Positions 9,086 through 17,641 of a DNA stretch of 64,000 bases are shown here, piece by piece. The stretch is from Luteibacter anthropi (GTDB taxonomy: Bacteria > Pseudomonadota > Gammaproteobacteria > Xanthomonadales > Rhodanobacteraceae): assembly GCF_011759365.1 (NCBI RefSeq), contig NZ_JAARLZ010000001.1, forward strand, positions 372,001-436,000. The letters run 5' to 3'. Within the stretch, counting starts at the first letter, position 1. Every line of letters starts with the position of its first letter. A program made the translations under genes and the position numbers. The notes below the pieces were generated by a model. That model saw only the letters and a list, made by a program, of their open reading frames with translations. It did no database searches and was not told where the DNA came from.

Positions 9086-9787
9086 TTACGCCGCACTATC
9101 CACCAGCACCAGCTCCGCATCCTCCTTTGCAACGATCCGCAGCACGGTCTCGTCACGGATTGCCGCGCCATCGCCCTTGCCCAGCGCCTGGCCATTGATC
9201 TCCACCGAACCCACGGCCGGCACCATATAGGCGTAACGACCCTGGCCCAGCGGATACTCCACGCTCTCGCCGGCCTTCAGGCTGGCGCCGAGCACGCGGG
9301 CGTCGGTACGGATCGGCAGAGCCTCGTCATCACCGGGCATGCCGCTGGCCAGCGCCACGAAACGGCCCGAACGCTCGCCCTTCGGGAACGGGCGGGTGCC
9401 CCACGAGGGTGCCTTGCGCTCACCATCGGGGATGATCCAGATCTGGAAGATCCGGGTCGCGCCGGGTTCGGCGTTGTACTCCGCATGGCGGATGCCCGTA
9501 CCCGCGCTCATCACCTGCACATCGCCGGCCGTGGTGCGGCCCTTGTTGCCCAGGCTGTCCTCATGGGTGATCGCACCTTCACGAACGTAGGTGATGATCT
9601 CCATGTCCGAATGCGGATGCGGCGGAAACCCGGTGCCCGGGGCGATCGTGTCGTCGTTCCACACGCGCAGCGCGCCCCAGCCCATGCGCTTGTGATCGTT
9701 GTACGAGGCGAACGAGAAATGGTGCTTTGCATCGAGCCAGCCGTGGTTGGCACCACCCAGGCTGCTGAAGGGACGGATGTCGATCAT
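9086..9787 (-). CDS. Pirin family protein
   Basis: 233 residues, bicupin. Metal-binding residues of the N-terminal cupin are visible in FPPHPHSDMEIITYV and the later GIRHAEYN block. Pirins of this type (YhhW-like) bind iron or another divalent metal, and some show quercetinase activity; physiological substrates are mostly unknown. The start at 9787 is preceded by GGGGGAG at the right distance, and an upstream in-frame extension to 9943 lacks pirin similarity. Cytosolic, no signal peptide. It stands alone, divergent from the luciferase-like gene. Confidence 0.9.
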   Translation of the reverse strand: MIDIRPFSSLGGANHGWLDAKHHFSFASYNDHKRMGWGALRVWNDDTIAPGTGFPPHPHSDMEIITYVREGAITHEDSLGNKGRTTAGDVQVMSAGTGIRHAEYNAEPGATRIFQIWIIPDGERKAPSWGTRPFPKGERSGRFVALASGMPGDDEALPIRTDARVLGASLKAGESVEYPLGQGRYAYMVPAVGSVEINGQALGKGDGAAIRDETVLRIVAKEDAELVLVDSAA

Positions 9788-9984
9788 GGTGTGCTCCCCC
9801 GGGGTTAACCGGACTGGTTGGACGAATGGGTACATTTTCCTCCCCTCATCGTTCCGCGGCGCATCGCTGAGCCGAACGGATTGTTTCCCCATCGTGCCTT
9901 GTAAGGGTTGTAAAGCGGCCTGCGGTGCCCATGTCGGACGCATTGGCGGTCTGCCGCCTCCCCCTATTCGAGGTGACCTTAAGG

Positions 9985-10989
9985 ATGATTCCGTTCTCGG
10001 TGCTCGACCTGTCCCCCGTGGTGCGTGGCGCCACGCCGACAGATGCCCTGCGCAACTCGCGCGATCTCGCCATTCACGCCGAAGCGCTGGGCTTCCACCG
10101 CTACTGGCTGGCGGAACACCACAACATGACCGGCATCGCGAGCGCCGCGACCGCCGTGGTGATCGGCTACGTGGCCGAGGCGACGAAGACCATCCGCGTA
10201 GGCTCCGGCGGCATCATGCTGCCCAATCACGCGCCGCTGGTGATTGCCGAACAGTTCGGTACCCTCGCCTCGCTCTATCCGGGCCGTATCGATCTGGGTC
10301 TCGGGCGTGCACCCGGCACCGATCAGGGCACGGCGCGTGCCTTGCGTCGCGCGATGGGACCGAGCGACGATCGTTTTCCGGATGACGTGCTCGAATTGCA
10401 GCGCTATCTCGGACCGTTGCAGCCGGGCCAGACCGTGCGTGCCGTGCCCGGCGTGGATACGAACGTGCCGCTGTGGCTGCTTGGCTCAAGCCTGTTCAGC
10501 GCGCAGCTTGCAGCGCAGCTCGGCCTGCCCTTCGCCTTCGCCTCGCATTTTGCGCCCGATTTGATGATGCAGGCGCTGCACGTGTATCGCACGATGTTCC
10601 GTCCGTCGGATGTGTTGCAGAAGCCGTACGCGATGCTTGGCATCAACGTCGTGGCTGCCGACACCGACGAAGAAGCACGCCGCCTGTTCACCTCGCAGCA
10701 GCAGGCGTTCTGGAACCTGCGTCGTGGCGTGCCAGGCCAGCTGCCGCCGCCGGTGCACAGCATGGAAGGGGTGTGGACTCCGATGGAGAAGGCGCAGGTG
10801 GATCACGCCTTGTCGTGCGCCATCGTCGGTTCGCCCGATACCGTGCGTGACGGGCTTGCGGAATTCATCGAACGCACGCAGGCCGATGAACTCATCATCA
10901 CCGCGCAGGTGTTCGATCATGCGGCGCGCAAGCGCTCGTACGACATCGTGGCCGCGCAGCGCGAACGGCTTGCAGGTGCGGTGGCCTGA
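9985..10989 (+). CDS. LLM class flavin-dependent oxidoreductase
   Basis: 334-residue TIM-barrel protein of the bacterial luciferase-like family (YhbW/MsnO8 type). The N-terminus [11 protein letters not shown], the YWLAEHHNM block (about residues 36-45) and [14 protein letters not shown] are characteristic. It would use reduced FMN or F420-like cofactor to oxidise an unknown small substrate. I chose the ATG at 9985 because the family normally begins there; AAGG lies directly against it, so a GTG at 9973 is possible. The stop shares a base with the start of the following PIN gene (TGATG), implying coupled translation. Confidence 0.88.
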   Translation: MIPFSVLDLSPVVRGATPTDALRNSRDLAIHAEALGFHRYWLAEHHNMTGIASAATAVVIGYVAEATKTIRVGSGGIMLPNHAPLVIAEQFGTLASLYPGRIDLGLGRAPGTDQGTARALRRAMGPSDDRFPDDVLELQRYLGPLQPGQTVRAVPGVDTNVPLWLLGSSLFSAQLAAQLGLPFAFASHFAPDLMMQALHVYRTMFRPSDVLQKPYAMLGINVVAADTDEEARRLFTSQQQAFWNLRRGVPGQLPPPVHSMEGVWTPMEKAQVDHALSCAIVGSPDTVRDGLAEFIERTQADELIITAQVFDHAARKRSYDIVAAQRERLAGAVA

Positions 10990-11423
10990 TGCCGGCACGG
11001 GTTGTCCTCGATACCAACGTCTGCCTGGATGCGTTTGTCTTCGGAGATCCGCGTGCAGAGCCGCTGCTTGCGGCGATCGAAAGCGGCGAGGTCGAGGCGG
11101 TGACGCATGCGGAATGCCGCGAGGAATGGCTGGCCGTGCTGTCGTATCCGACGCTGAAGCTCGACGATGCGAAGCGCGAGGTGGCTGCCTCGCGCTTCGA
11201 TGCGCTGTTGCAGGTGCTTCCCGATATGTCTGCCGTGAACCGACCGCCGAGATGTCGCGACAAGGATGACCAGAAGTTCCTGGATATCGCGGCGGCGTCG
11301 GGTGCGTCGGTCCTGTTTTCGCGCGATGCGGAGGTGCTTCGCCTGGCGCGTCGCACGCGGCGGGAGGGCTTGTTCGAGATCATGCGGCCGGAGGACTGGC
11401 CGGCGTATCGCGATTCGGATTGA
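10989..11423 (+). CDS. PIN domain protein, putative toxin component (COG1569 type)
   Basis: 144 residues. PIN-fold ribonuclease with acidic residues at Asp8 (LDTNV), in the central ECREEW region and in CRDKDDQKFLDIA. COG1569 members are annotated as toxin components of type II toxin-antitoxin systems and would cleave RNA using Mg or Mn. No antitoxin-sized gene lies on either side; the preceding gene is an oxidoreductase whose stop overlaps this ATG. It may be a solitary PIN protein with a housekeeping or lost-partner role. Confidence 0.78.
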   Translation: MPARVVLDTNVCLDAFVFGDPRAEPLLAAIESGEVEAVTHAECREEWLAVLSYPTLKLDDAKREVAASRFDALLQVLPDMSAVNRPPRCRDKDDQKFLDIAAASGASVLFSRDAEVLRLARRTRREGLFEIMRPEDWPAYRDSD

Positions 11424-11507
11424 TCGCGGCCTGGCCGCGGTTGCGCGCACGGTGCGTTCTTGCAATGTTGATCCACTCCGGCCGGGCAATACGCCTTTCG
11501 CTCCGGT

Positions 11508-11570
11508 CCGGTCGCGCGCAGGCGCGCTCCTACACAAGCCGCGGTGTAGGAGCGCGCCTGCGCGCGACCG
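11508..11570. repeat. Inverted pair of REP hairpins
   Basis: Elements 11508-11534 and 11545-11570 face each other with about 10 bases between, making one large potential cruciform between the convergent PIN and LysR genes. It may serve as a bidirectional transcript end. Confidence 0.9.
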
Positions 11571-11641
11571 TCAGGGCGAAAGCGTAGCGATGGATACCGG
11601 AGCTCACCTCGCGCGCAACCACAGAATACCCATGCCCCACA

Positions 11642-12544
11642 TCACTCCCCCCAACGCCACGCCTCGCGCAACCGCTCCGAACAAAAGTCCACGAATCGCC
11701 GCACCCTCGGCGCCAGATGCTGCGCGTTCGCATACACCGCCTGCAACGGCGCGGCAGGCACGGTGAATTCGGGCAGGATGCGCACGAGCCGCCCCGTGCC
11801 CAGGTCGTCGCCGATATCCCATACCGACTTCTGCACGATGCCGCCACCGGCCACCGCCAGGGTATGCGCGGCCTCGCCATCATTGGTGTGAAAGGCGGCC
11901 GTGATTTTCACCGCCACGGATTCTCCATCGCGATGAAACGTCCATTCTTTCCCGGGCCCCGGTCCGAACACGATGCAATCATGCGTAACAAGGTCGGCTG
12001 GTGTTTTCGGCATGCCCTTGTGCGCCAGGTAGGAAGGCGCCGCGCACAGCACGCGGAAATTCGGCGCCAGCGGCCGTGCGATCAACGAGGAATCCGAAAG
12101 CATGCCAAAGCGGATGGCTACATCCAGGCCTTCATCCACGATGTTCACCAGCGCATCGTTGAGATCCAGATGCACGCTCACCCTGGGGTGCTGTTCGCGG
12201 AACGCGACCGCCAGCGGTGCGATCCAGCGTCGCCCGAAACCTCGCGTGGCCGTGATCCGCAGCACGCCGGTCACCTCATCCCGACTGTTCGACAGCGCCG
12301 CTTCCGCCTCCTGCACTTCGGCGAGGATGCGCACGCAACGCGCATGGAAGCTGTGCCCTTCGTCGGTGAGCGATAACCGACGCGTGGTGCGCTGGATAAG
12401 ACGCACGCCCAGCCGTGCCTCAAGGGCGGACAGTCGCTTGCTCACCACGGCCAGCGACAGGTCCAGATCGCGTGCGGCGGCCGAAAGGCTGCCCGTGGAG
12501 GCGATGCGGGCGAAGACGGTCAGTTCCAGGAGGTTATCGAGCAT
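11642..12544 (-). CDS. LysR family transcriptional regulator
   Basis: 300 residues. N-terminal winged helix-turn-helix (residues 1-60, FARIASTGSLSAAARDL and VSKRLSALEARLGVRL), then a substrate-binding domain with the family pattern RVSVHLDLNDALVNIVDEGLDVAIRFG. The start at 12544 gives the standard LysR N-terminus MLDNLLELTVF; an upstream in-frame extension to 13006 runs through the divergent SDR gene and is not real. It is transcribed away from the SDR gene across a 102-bp gap, the usual arrangement when a LysR protein controls its neighbour. ATAGTGCCGGGTAT at 12608-12621 is a weak candidate binding site. The inducer is unknown. Confidence 0.92.
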   Translation of the reverse strand: MLDNLLELTVFARIASTGSLSAAARDLDLSLAVVSKRLSALEARLGVRLIQRTTRRLSLTDEGHSFHARCVRILAEVQEAEAALSNSRDEVTGVLRITATRGFGRRWIAPLAVAFREQHPRVSVHLDLNDALVNIVDEGLDVAIRFGMLSDSSLIARPLAPNFRVLCAAPSYLAHKGMPKTPADLVTHDCIVFGPGPGKEWTFHRDGESVAVKITAAFHTNDGEAAHTLAVAGGGIVQKSVWDIGDDLGTGRLVRILPEFTVPAAPLQAVYANAQHLAPRVRRFVDFCSERLREAWRWGE

Positions 12545-12646
12545 TCTCAAGGTCCGGGAAAGAGTGCATTCGTCTGACGACGGTTTGTTGGCAATGTCGC
12601 AAGGATCATAGTGCCGGGTATTCCATTCCGACAGTGAGGTGCTTGC

Positions 12647-13357
12647 ATGTTCTCGTTTTCCAGCCAGGACGTTCTCGTCGTCGGCGGCAGCTCGGGTATC
12701 GGCCTGGCCACCGCCCGGGCTTTCGCCGAAGCAGGTGCCCGCGTCACCATCGCCTCGCGCTCGCCGGGCAAGCTCGATGCCGCCGTGAAGGACATCGGCC
12801 ACGACGCCCGCGCGGTCGTGCTCGATACGGCGGATGCACTGGCCGTCGAAGCCCTGCTTTCGACGCACACCTGGCACCACGTGGTGGTATCGGCCGCGAA
12901 GACGCCTTCCGGCCCCGTGCGCCAGCTGTCGCTCGATGACGCCTACAAGGCGATGGAGAGCAAGTTCTGGGGCGCGTATCGCGTGGCCCGCGCCGCGCGC
13001 ATCCACGATGGCGGGTCGCTCACGCTCGTGAGTGGTTACCTCGCCACGCGGCCCAGCGGGGGTGCCGTGTTGCAGGGGGCGATCAATGCGGCGCTGGAAG
13101 GGCTTGTGCGTGGCATGGCGCTGGAGTTCTCGCCGGTACGCGTGAACGCCGTATCCCCCGGCACGATCCGCACGCCGCTATGGGATGGCATGGACGACGA
13201 CAAGCGCGAGGCGATGTTCGCCTCGGTGGCTGGGAAGGTTCCGGCCAGACGCGTGGGTGAGCCGGAGGATGTGGCGCGCGCGGTGCTGTACGCGGCGGCC
13301 ACGCCGTTTACCACGGGCTCGACGATCATCGTGGATGGCGGCGCATCCATCGGTTGA
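12647..13357 (+). CDS. SDR family oxidoreductase with altered catalytic motif
   Basis: 236 residues with a Rossmann fold: GGSSGIG at 13-19 binds the nucleotide, VSG with Ser129 matches the catalytic serine, and PVRVNAVSPGTIRTP and GSTIIVDGG are typical classical-SDR blocks. The expected YxxxK is absent: by spacing from Ser129 and by the following AALEGL, the Tyr is replaced by Gln143 and the Lys by Asn147. The protein could still bind NAD(P) but is unlikely to use the normal proton relay. It probably belongs to an atypical SDR subgroup. Divergent from, and probably regulated by, the LysR gene. Confidence 0.88.
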   Translation: MFSFSSQDVLVVGGSSGIGLATARAFAEAGARVTIASRSPGKLDAAVKDIGHDARAVVLDTADALAVEALLSTHTWHHVVVSAAKTPSGPVRQLSLDDAYKAMESKFWGAYRVARAARIHDGGSLTLVSGYLATRPSGGAVLQGAINAALEGLVRGMALEFSPVRVNAVSPGTIRTPLWDGMDDDKREAMFASVAGKVPARRVGEPEDVARAVLYAAATPFTTGSTIIVDGGASIG

Positions 13358-13370
13358 TTCAACCCGCCAT

Positions 13371-13495
13371 GTAGGAGCGCGCCTCGCGCGCGACCGGGCC
13401 AAGCGATGCCATACCGGGCCCTGTAGGAGCGCGCCTTGCGCGCGACCGGGATACGCGATGGCACGTCCGGTCGCGCGCGAGGCGCGCTCCTACAA
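13371..13495. repeat. Three REP hairpins
   Basis: Elements near 13371-13397, 13421-13448 and 13467-13495, the first two in one orientation and the third inverted. They occupy the whole gap between the convergent SDR and DUF6348-like genes; the last ends one base before the next gene's stop codon. Confidence 0.9.
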
Positions 13496-13496
13496 T

Positions 13497-14144
13497 TCAG
13501 TTGAGGGGTACCAGGGCGATGAGGTTGCGCAGGCTGTAGAAATGAGGGCGCTGCGGCCATTCGGCCGAGGCAATGGCCTTGTGGCCAGCGGCCCAGGGCT
13601 CGTTGTCGAGCAGTACTTCGACCTGCGTCTTGCCGTCGCCCACGTTGCCGTAGAACACGCGGATCCAGTGCACGTCGTTCGTCAGCGGTGCCGTGGCGAT
13701 GGCCGCTTCCAGTGCCGACAGCACATCCTCGGGAATCTCCAGCTCCGCACCCTCGTTGCCGCGCAGCGCGAAATCGCCGACGTACACGGTGAAACGATGC
13801 GTGCCGGCAGTCAGCTCACGCACGGCAAGCCGGTCGCGATCCACCGTGTGCCAGCACGCGGCCAGCACGACGTAGAGATCGTTACGGGCGAAACTATCCA
13901 GTGCATCACGGCAGCCGACCTTGCCGCCGCCCATGCCTCCGAAGCTTTCCTCGATGGTGCGCTCCTCGTCGAGCACGATATCGAGGTCGAGCCGTCCCAT
14001 GCCGCCGTCCTTGCCTTCGTGCCATATGCCGCGCAAGGCGGGGAAGTCGTCGCCCTCGGTGAGCAGCCAGTCTTCATCAGGTTCGAGGCCGATCTGGTGC
14101 TCGGCGAAAAGGTCGATCAGGGTGTTCTGGATAAGACGATCCAT
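13497..14144 (-). CDS. Hypothetical protein, DUF6348-like
   Basis: 215 residues, acidic, no signal peptide or membrane segment, so probably cytosolic. Features include a Gly-rich ESFGGMGGGKVGCRDALDSF stretch in the middle and a late aromatic VHWIRVFYGN block. From memory it resembles DUF6348 proteins, which have no known function; this is the weakest family assignment here. The ATG at 14144 is preceded by GGAAG at good spacing. It lies 23 bases downstream of the DUF72 gene on the same strand, so the two probably form an operon. Confidence 0.6.
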   Translation of the reverse strand: MDRLIQNTLIDLFAEHQIGLEPDEDWLLTEGDDFPALRGIWHEGKDGGMGRLDLDIVLDEERTIEESFGGMGGGKVGCRDALDSFARNDLYVVLAACWHTVDRDRLAVRELTAGTHRFTVYVGDFALRGNEGAELEIPEDVLSALEAAIATAPLTNDVHWIRVFYGNVGDGKTQVEVLLDNEPWAAGHKAIASAEWPQRPHFYSLRNLIALVPLN

Positions 14145-14167
14145 GGGGCTTCCGTAAGGGGAACAAA

Positions 14168-15007
14168 TCAGGCGTCGCGATGGACACGTGTGTCCAATGC
14201 GACCGCGGCGGCAGGATTGCGTTCCTTCGCCGCCGAGATGAAATACACGAAGACGTCGCGCGGCACCATCGTGGTGGAGGGGCCTTCTACATGGGGCAGG
14301 TCGGCAGGATCGCCCCCGGCGGCCCATTCACCAGCGCGCCGGGCCCAGTGGTCGAGCGCCTTTCCCGGGTAGCCGGAGGTCTCCCCGGCCTGGCTGCGCA
14401 TCAGCCGGGCATAGACGAAAGGGCCGGTCAGATCGGCCATGGACGGGTGCTCGGTGGAGTCCGTGAAGACCGTGGCGATGCCCCGGCCCCGGGCCAGTTC
14501 GCACCAGCGCGGGTCGAGAAAGCTCTCGTGGCGCACCTCGATGGCATGGCGCAGTGGCAGGCCCGAATGCGTTTCCGGCAAAAGGTCGAGGAACGCCGCG
14601 ATGTCGTCCGGATCGAACCGTCGCGTGGGCAGCAGTTGCCAGAGGATCGGTCCGAGGCGATCACCCAGCCCGGCGGCGCTCTCCACGAAACGCTTCACGC
14701 GCTCGCCCGTGGAGGCCAGTGCGCGTGACTGCATGATCGTCCGTGGTGCCTTGACCGAGAACACGAATCCATCGGGCGTCTGCCCGGCCCAGCTGCGCCA
14801 CGTTGGCGCATCGGGCGAACGGTAGTAAGTGCCGTTGATTTCAAGGGTTCTCAGCGCGCGACTGGCGTATTCGAGCTCACGCCGTTGCACCAGGCCCTCG
14901 GGGTAGAAGGTTCCACGCCACGGTGCATATACCCAGCCACCGATGCCGCAGCGAATCCTGCCCATTACCGGCGTGTCTTGGGTTTTCGTGCTTCGGGATC
15001 TGCTCAT
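14168..15007 (-). CDS. DUF72 domain-containing protein
   Basis: About 279 residues. The DUF72 (YecE-like, TIM-barrel) family is recognised by the opening CGIGGWVYAPWRGTFYPEGL, then EINGTYYRSP, FVFSVKAPRTI, ILWQLLPTRRFD and AIEVRHESF. It is widespread, with a suspected hydrolase or nucleic-acid role but no proven activity. The start is uncertain: 15007 adds a basic leader (MSRSRSTKTQ), while ATG at 14965 begins immediately before the conserved domain; neither has a clear ribosome-binding site. It precedes the DUF6348-like gene and is divergent from the response regulator. Confidence 0.88.
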   Translation of the reverse strand: MSRSRSTKTQDTPVMGRIRCGIGGWVYAPWRGTFYPEGLVQRRELEYASRALRTLEINGTYYRSPDAPTWRSWAGQTPDGFVFSVKAPRTIMQSRALASTGERVKRFVESAAGLGDRLGPILWQLLPTRRFDPDDIAAFLDLLPETHSGLPLRHAIEVRHESFLDPRWCELARGRGIATVFTDSTEHPSMADLTGPFVYARLMRSQAGETSGYPGKALDHWARRAGEWAAGGDPADLPHVEGPSTTMVPRDVFVYFISAAKERNPAAAVALDTRVHRDA

Positions 15008-15124
15008 TGTGCGCAGAGTCGCAATTGCCGGGTGCACGGCGTGTCATGGAATGTAGACCACCATATATTTGCGCGTCTCCCCTTTGCGCGATACTCGGGG
15101 TACCCACTTTCTGGCCAAGGCTCC

Positions 15125-15745
15125 ATGGCGTCCATCCGTATCATGACCGTCGACGATCACCCCCTGCTGCGAGAAGGCATCGCCGCGGTGATCGAGGGGC
15201 AGCCCGGCCTCGAACTGGTCGCGGAGGCCAGCACGGGCGAAGAAGCGATCGAGCGTTATCGCCAGGTGCGTCCCGATCTCACCCTCATGGACCTGCAGAT
15301 GCCGGGCATGGGCGGCATCGCCGCCATCGAGAAGATCCGCGCGGAATTCCCGGATGCTCGCATCCTCGTGCTCACCACCTATCGCGGTGACGTGCAGGCG
15401 ATGAAGGCGTTTCGTGCGGGTGCGCAGGGTTACCTGCTCAAGAGCGAGCTGCGCAAGGACATGCTGGCCACCATCCACCAGATCATGGAAGGCAAGCGCC
15501 GCGTGCCCGAAGAGATCGCCAACGAGATGGCGGAATACGCGGCCGACGACGAACTGACCCCGCGCGAGACCCAGGTGCTACGGCGTGTGGCCATGGGCGA
15601 GGCCAATCGTGACGTGGCCGGCGCACTCGGCATCGCCGAGGAAACGGTCAAGGCGCACATGAAAAGCATCCTCGCCAAGCTCCAGGCCAACGACCGCACC
15701 CACGCAGTAGCCATCGCCCTGCGCCGCGGCATCATCGACATCTGA
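15125..15745 (+). CDS. NarL/FixJ family response regulator
   Basis: 206 residues: receiver domain (residues 1-120) with acidic pair Asp10-Asp11, phospho-acceptor Asp56 in LTLMDLQMPG and Lys106, then a LuxR-type helix-turn-helix (about residues 140-200, LTPRETQVLRRVAMGE and AEETVKAHMKSILAKL). It should be a DNA-binding transcription factor activated by phosphorylation. No histidine kinase lies next to it, so its kinase is encoded elsewhere. The ATG at 15125 gives the normal receiver N-terminus. Confidence 0.93.
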   Translation: MASIRIMTVDDHPLLREGIAAVIEGQPGLELVAEASTGEEAIERYRQVRPDLTLMDLQMPGMGGIAAIEKIRAEFPDARILVLTTYRGDVQAMKAFRAGAQGYLLKSELRKDMLATIHQIMEGKRRVPEEIANEMAEYAADDELTPRETQVLRRVAMGEANRDVAGALGIAEETVKAHMKSILAKLQANDRTHAVAIALRRGIIDI

Positions 15746-15816
15746 CGTCCCCGCATTCAACGCCCGGCGACACCCTGCCGTGCCACGCCTGACGCCCGCT
15801 CCGCGTGACCACGCCC

Positions 15817-15843
15817 CTGTAGGAGCGCGCCTCGCGCGCGACA
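15817..15843 (+). repeat. Single REP hairpin
   Basis: One element ending two bases before the stop codon of the convergent GlxA-type gene. Same core as the other REP copies. Confidence 0.88.
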
Positions 15844-15845
15844 GG

Positions 15846-16841
15846 TCACCGCGCAAACGCATGCCGCTTCCGATACTCCGCCGGCGTCACCCCCAGCCGC
15901 CGCACAAACGCCCGCCGCAGCCCGTTGACGTCGGCATACCCACACCGCGCCGCGACCCGCTTGGGCGTCTCATGCCCTTCCTCCAGCCAGCGCCGCGCCG
16001 CTTCCACGCGCATCGCCTCCACGAAGTCCGCAGGCGTCATCCCCGTCTCATGCCCGAACACCCGAGCGAAATGCCGGGGACTCATGCCCACCCGCGCCGC
16101 CATCGCACCCACGGAATGGTCTTCCCCCGGATGCGCCGCCACGTAGCGCTGCAACTCCTGTAACGCGCCCCGTCCGGCTGGCGCAGCCTCGCCGTGGCGG
16201 CTGAACTGCATCTGCCCGCCCGGCCGCCGGTAGAACACCACCAGCTCCGCCGCGACGGCCATGGCCACTTCCTTGCCGAGGTCTTCCTCCACCAGGGCGA
16301 TGGCGAGATCCATGCCCGCCGTGACACCCGCCGCCGTGCAGACGGCGCCGTCGCGGACCACGAAGGCATCGGCTTCTACCTGGAGCGAGGGATAGCGCTG
16401 GGCGAGCAGGTCGGCCACCTTCCAGTGCGTGGTCACCCGACGGCCGTCGAGCAGGCCCGTGAGGGCGAATAGCAGGGCGCCGCTGCAAATCGAACCGTGG
16501 CGGCGTGCCCTGGCCGCATGCCGGCTCATCCAGTCGATCACATGCGTCTCGGTCGCCGCATGGGGCAGATCGGGCGAACCGGCCACCAGCAGCGTATCCA
16601 GCCGCTCCATGTCCTCCAGCACGCTGCGGTCGGGCAGAAACCGGATGCCCGACGACGAGGCCACGGCCAGCGGCGCCGTGCCCACGGTGACGACGCGATA
16701 GACCTCGCGCCCTGCCTGCCGGTTGGCCTCGGCGAAGACATCGGCCGGTCCGGTGACGTCCAGCATCTGGACCCCCGGGGGGGCGAGGATGACGATGGGT
16801 AGCGGTGTCTGCATGCTGCGCAAGATGGCAGTATTTGCCAT
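15846..16841 (-). CDS. GlxA family AraC-type transcriptional regulator
   Basis: 331 residues. The N-terminal DJ-1/PfpI-like domain (to about residue 200) has MLDVTGPADVF and the nucleophile-elbow Cys119 in SICSGALLFA; the C-terminal AraC domain has two helix-turn-helix motifs (SVGAMAARVGMSPRHFARVF and RVAARCGYADVNGLRRAFVR). The DJ-1-like part is usually a sensor domain rather than an active enzyme. Start at 16841 is the first ATG; Met10 at 16814 is an alternative that would leave a palindrome upstream as an operator. Divergent from the HD-domain gene, its likely target. Confidence 0.9.
   Translation of the reverse strand: MANTAILRSMQTPLPIVILAPPGVQMLDVTGPADVFAEANRQAGREVYRVVTVGTAPLAVASSSGIRFLPDRSVLEDMERLDTLLVAGSPDLPHAATETHVIDWMSRHAARARRHGSICSGALLFALTGLLDGRRVTTHWKVADLLAQRYPSLQVEADAFVVRDGAVCTAAGVTAGMDLAIALVEEDLGKEVAMAVAAELVVFYRRPGGQMQFSRHGEAAPAGRGALQELQRYVAAHPGEDHSVGAMAARVGMSPRHFARVFGHETGMTPADFVEAMRVEAARRWLEEGHETPKRVAARCGYADVNGLRRAFVRRLGVTPAEYRKRHAFAR
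16825..16841. promoter_or_regulatory. Palindrome in the glxA-like/HD divergent region
   Basis: ATGGCA-GTATT-TGCCAT, a perfect 6-bp inverted repeat with a 5-bp spacer. It lies either at the first codons of the regulator (if it starts at 16841) or just upstream (if at 16814), suiting an autoregulatory operator. Binding protein inferred only. Confidence 0.4.
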
Positions 16842-16913
16842 ATCGCGTCAAATCATGACGGGCATGCCTCGCGGTGGAATGGTGCTCCTTTCCCCTTCGA
16901 TGGATTTCCCGCC

Positions 16914-17552
16914 ATGACCGTCATCGCCGGCATCGCCATTCCCGACAGCACCCTCGCGCGCGACATCACCCAGCTTGTCCGCGACACCGAAACCGACCTG
17001 CTCTACCACCATTCCCGCCGTGTATTCCTCTTCGGTGCCCTGAGCGGCAACGCGAAGAACCTGGGCTACGACCCCGAATTGCTCTACGCGGGGGCCATGT
17101 TCCACGACATGGGCCTGATGCCGGACTACGCCAGCGCCACCGAGCGTTTCGAGGTGGATGGCGCCAACGCCGCCCGGGATTTCCTCAAGACGCGGGGCAT
17201 CGCCCAGGGCGACATCGACGTGGTCTGGGCATCCATCGCGCTGCATACCACCCCGGGCATTCCCGTCCACATGAAGCCTGAGATCGCCCTGGTCACGGCG
17301 GGCGTCGAAATGGACGTGCTGGGACTGGGTTTCAGCACCGTGAGCACGGCCGACCGCGAGGCCGTGGCCGTGGCCCATCCGCGCGGCCCGGCCTTCAAGC
17401 AGGGCATCATCAACGCCTTTTACGACGGCGTGCGCAGCAAACCCGACACCACCTTCGGCAACGTCAAGGCCGATGTCATGGCTTACAAGGAGCCGCATTT
17501 CCACCGCACGGATTTCTGCCAGTGCATCCTTCACAACGCCTGGCCGACCTGA
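16914..17552 (+). CDS. HD domain-containing protein (putative phosphohydrolase)
   Basis: 212 residues. Metal-binding HD pattern is visible: His32/His33 in LLYHHSRRVF, His64-Asp65 in AGAMFHDMG, then HTTPGIP and a later Asp. No signal peptide or membrane segment. The layout resembles the HD family that includes cyanamide hydratase-like proteins; the true substrate cannot be named. ATG at 16914 begins a compact protein with no conserved upstream sequence. It is 72 bp from a divergent GlxA-type regulator. Confidence 0.83.
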   Translation: MTVIAGIAIPDSTLARDITQLVRDTETDLLYHHSRRVFLFGALSGNAKNLGYDPELLYAGAMFHDMGLMPDYASATERFEVDGANAARDFLKTRGIAQGDIDVVWASIALHTTPGIPVHMKPEIALVTAGVEMDVLGLGFSTVSTADREAVAVAHPRGPAFKQGIINAFYDGVRSKPDTTFGNVKADVMAYKEPHFHRTDFCQCILHNAWPT

Positions 17553-17582
17553 CATCCTTGCGGCTTCAAGAATGATGTATTT

Positions 17583-17600
17583 GATCTGATAATCATTCGC
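17583..17600 (+). promoter_or_regulatory. Candidate Fur box
   Basis: GATCTGATAATCATTCGC contains the Fur core GATAATCATT in full; the outer arms are degenerate. It lies about 40 bases before the TonB receptor start, as expected for iron repression of that operon. Confidence 0.6.
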
Positions 17601-17641
17601 ACTTACGATGGCGGCCTTTCGCTTTACGCCAGGCCGCCTGA

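Noticed and set aside
9788-9943. Upstream extension of the pirin gene
   Set aside because: Not pirin-like, and a good ribosome-binding site precedes the ATG at 9787.
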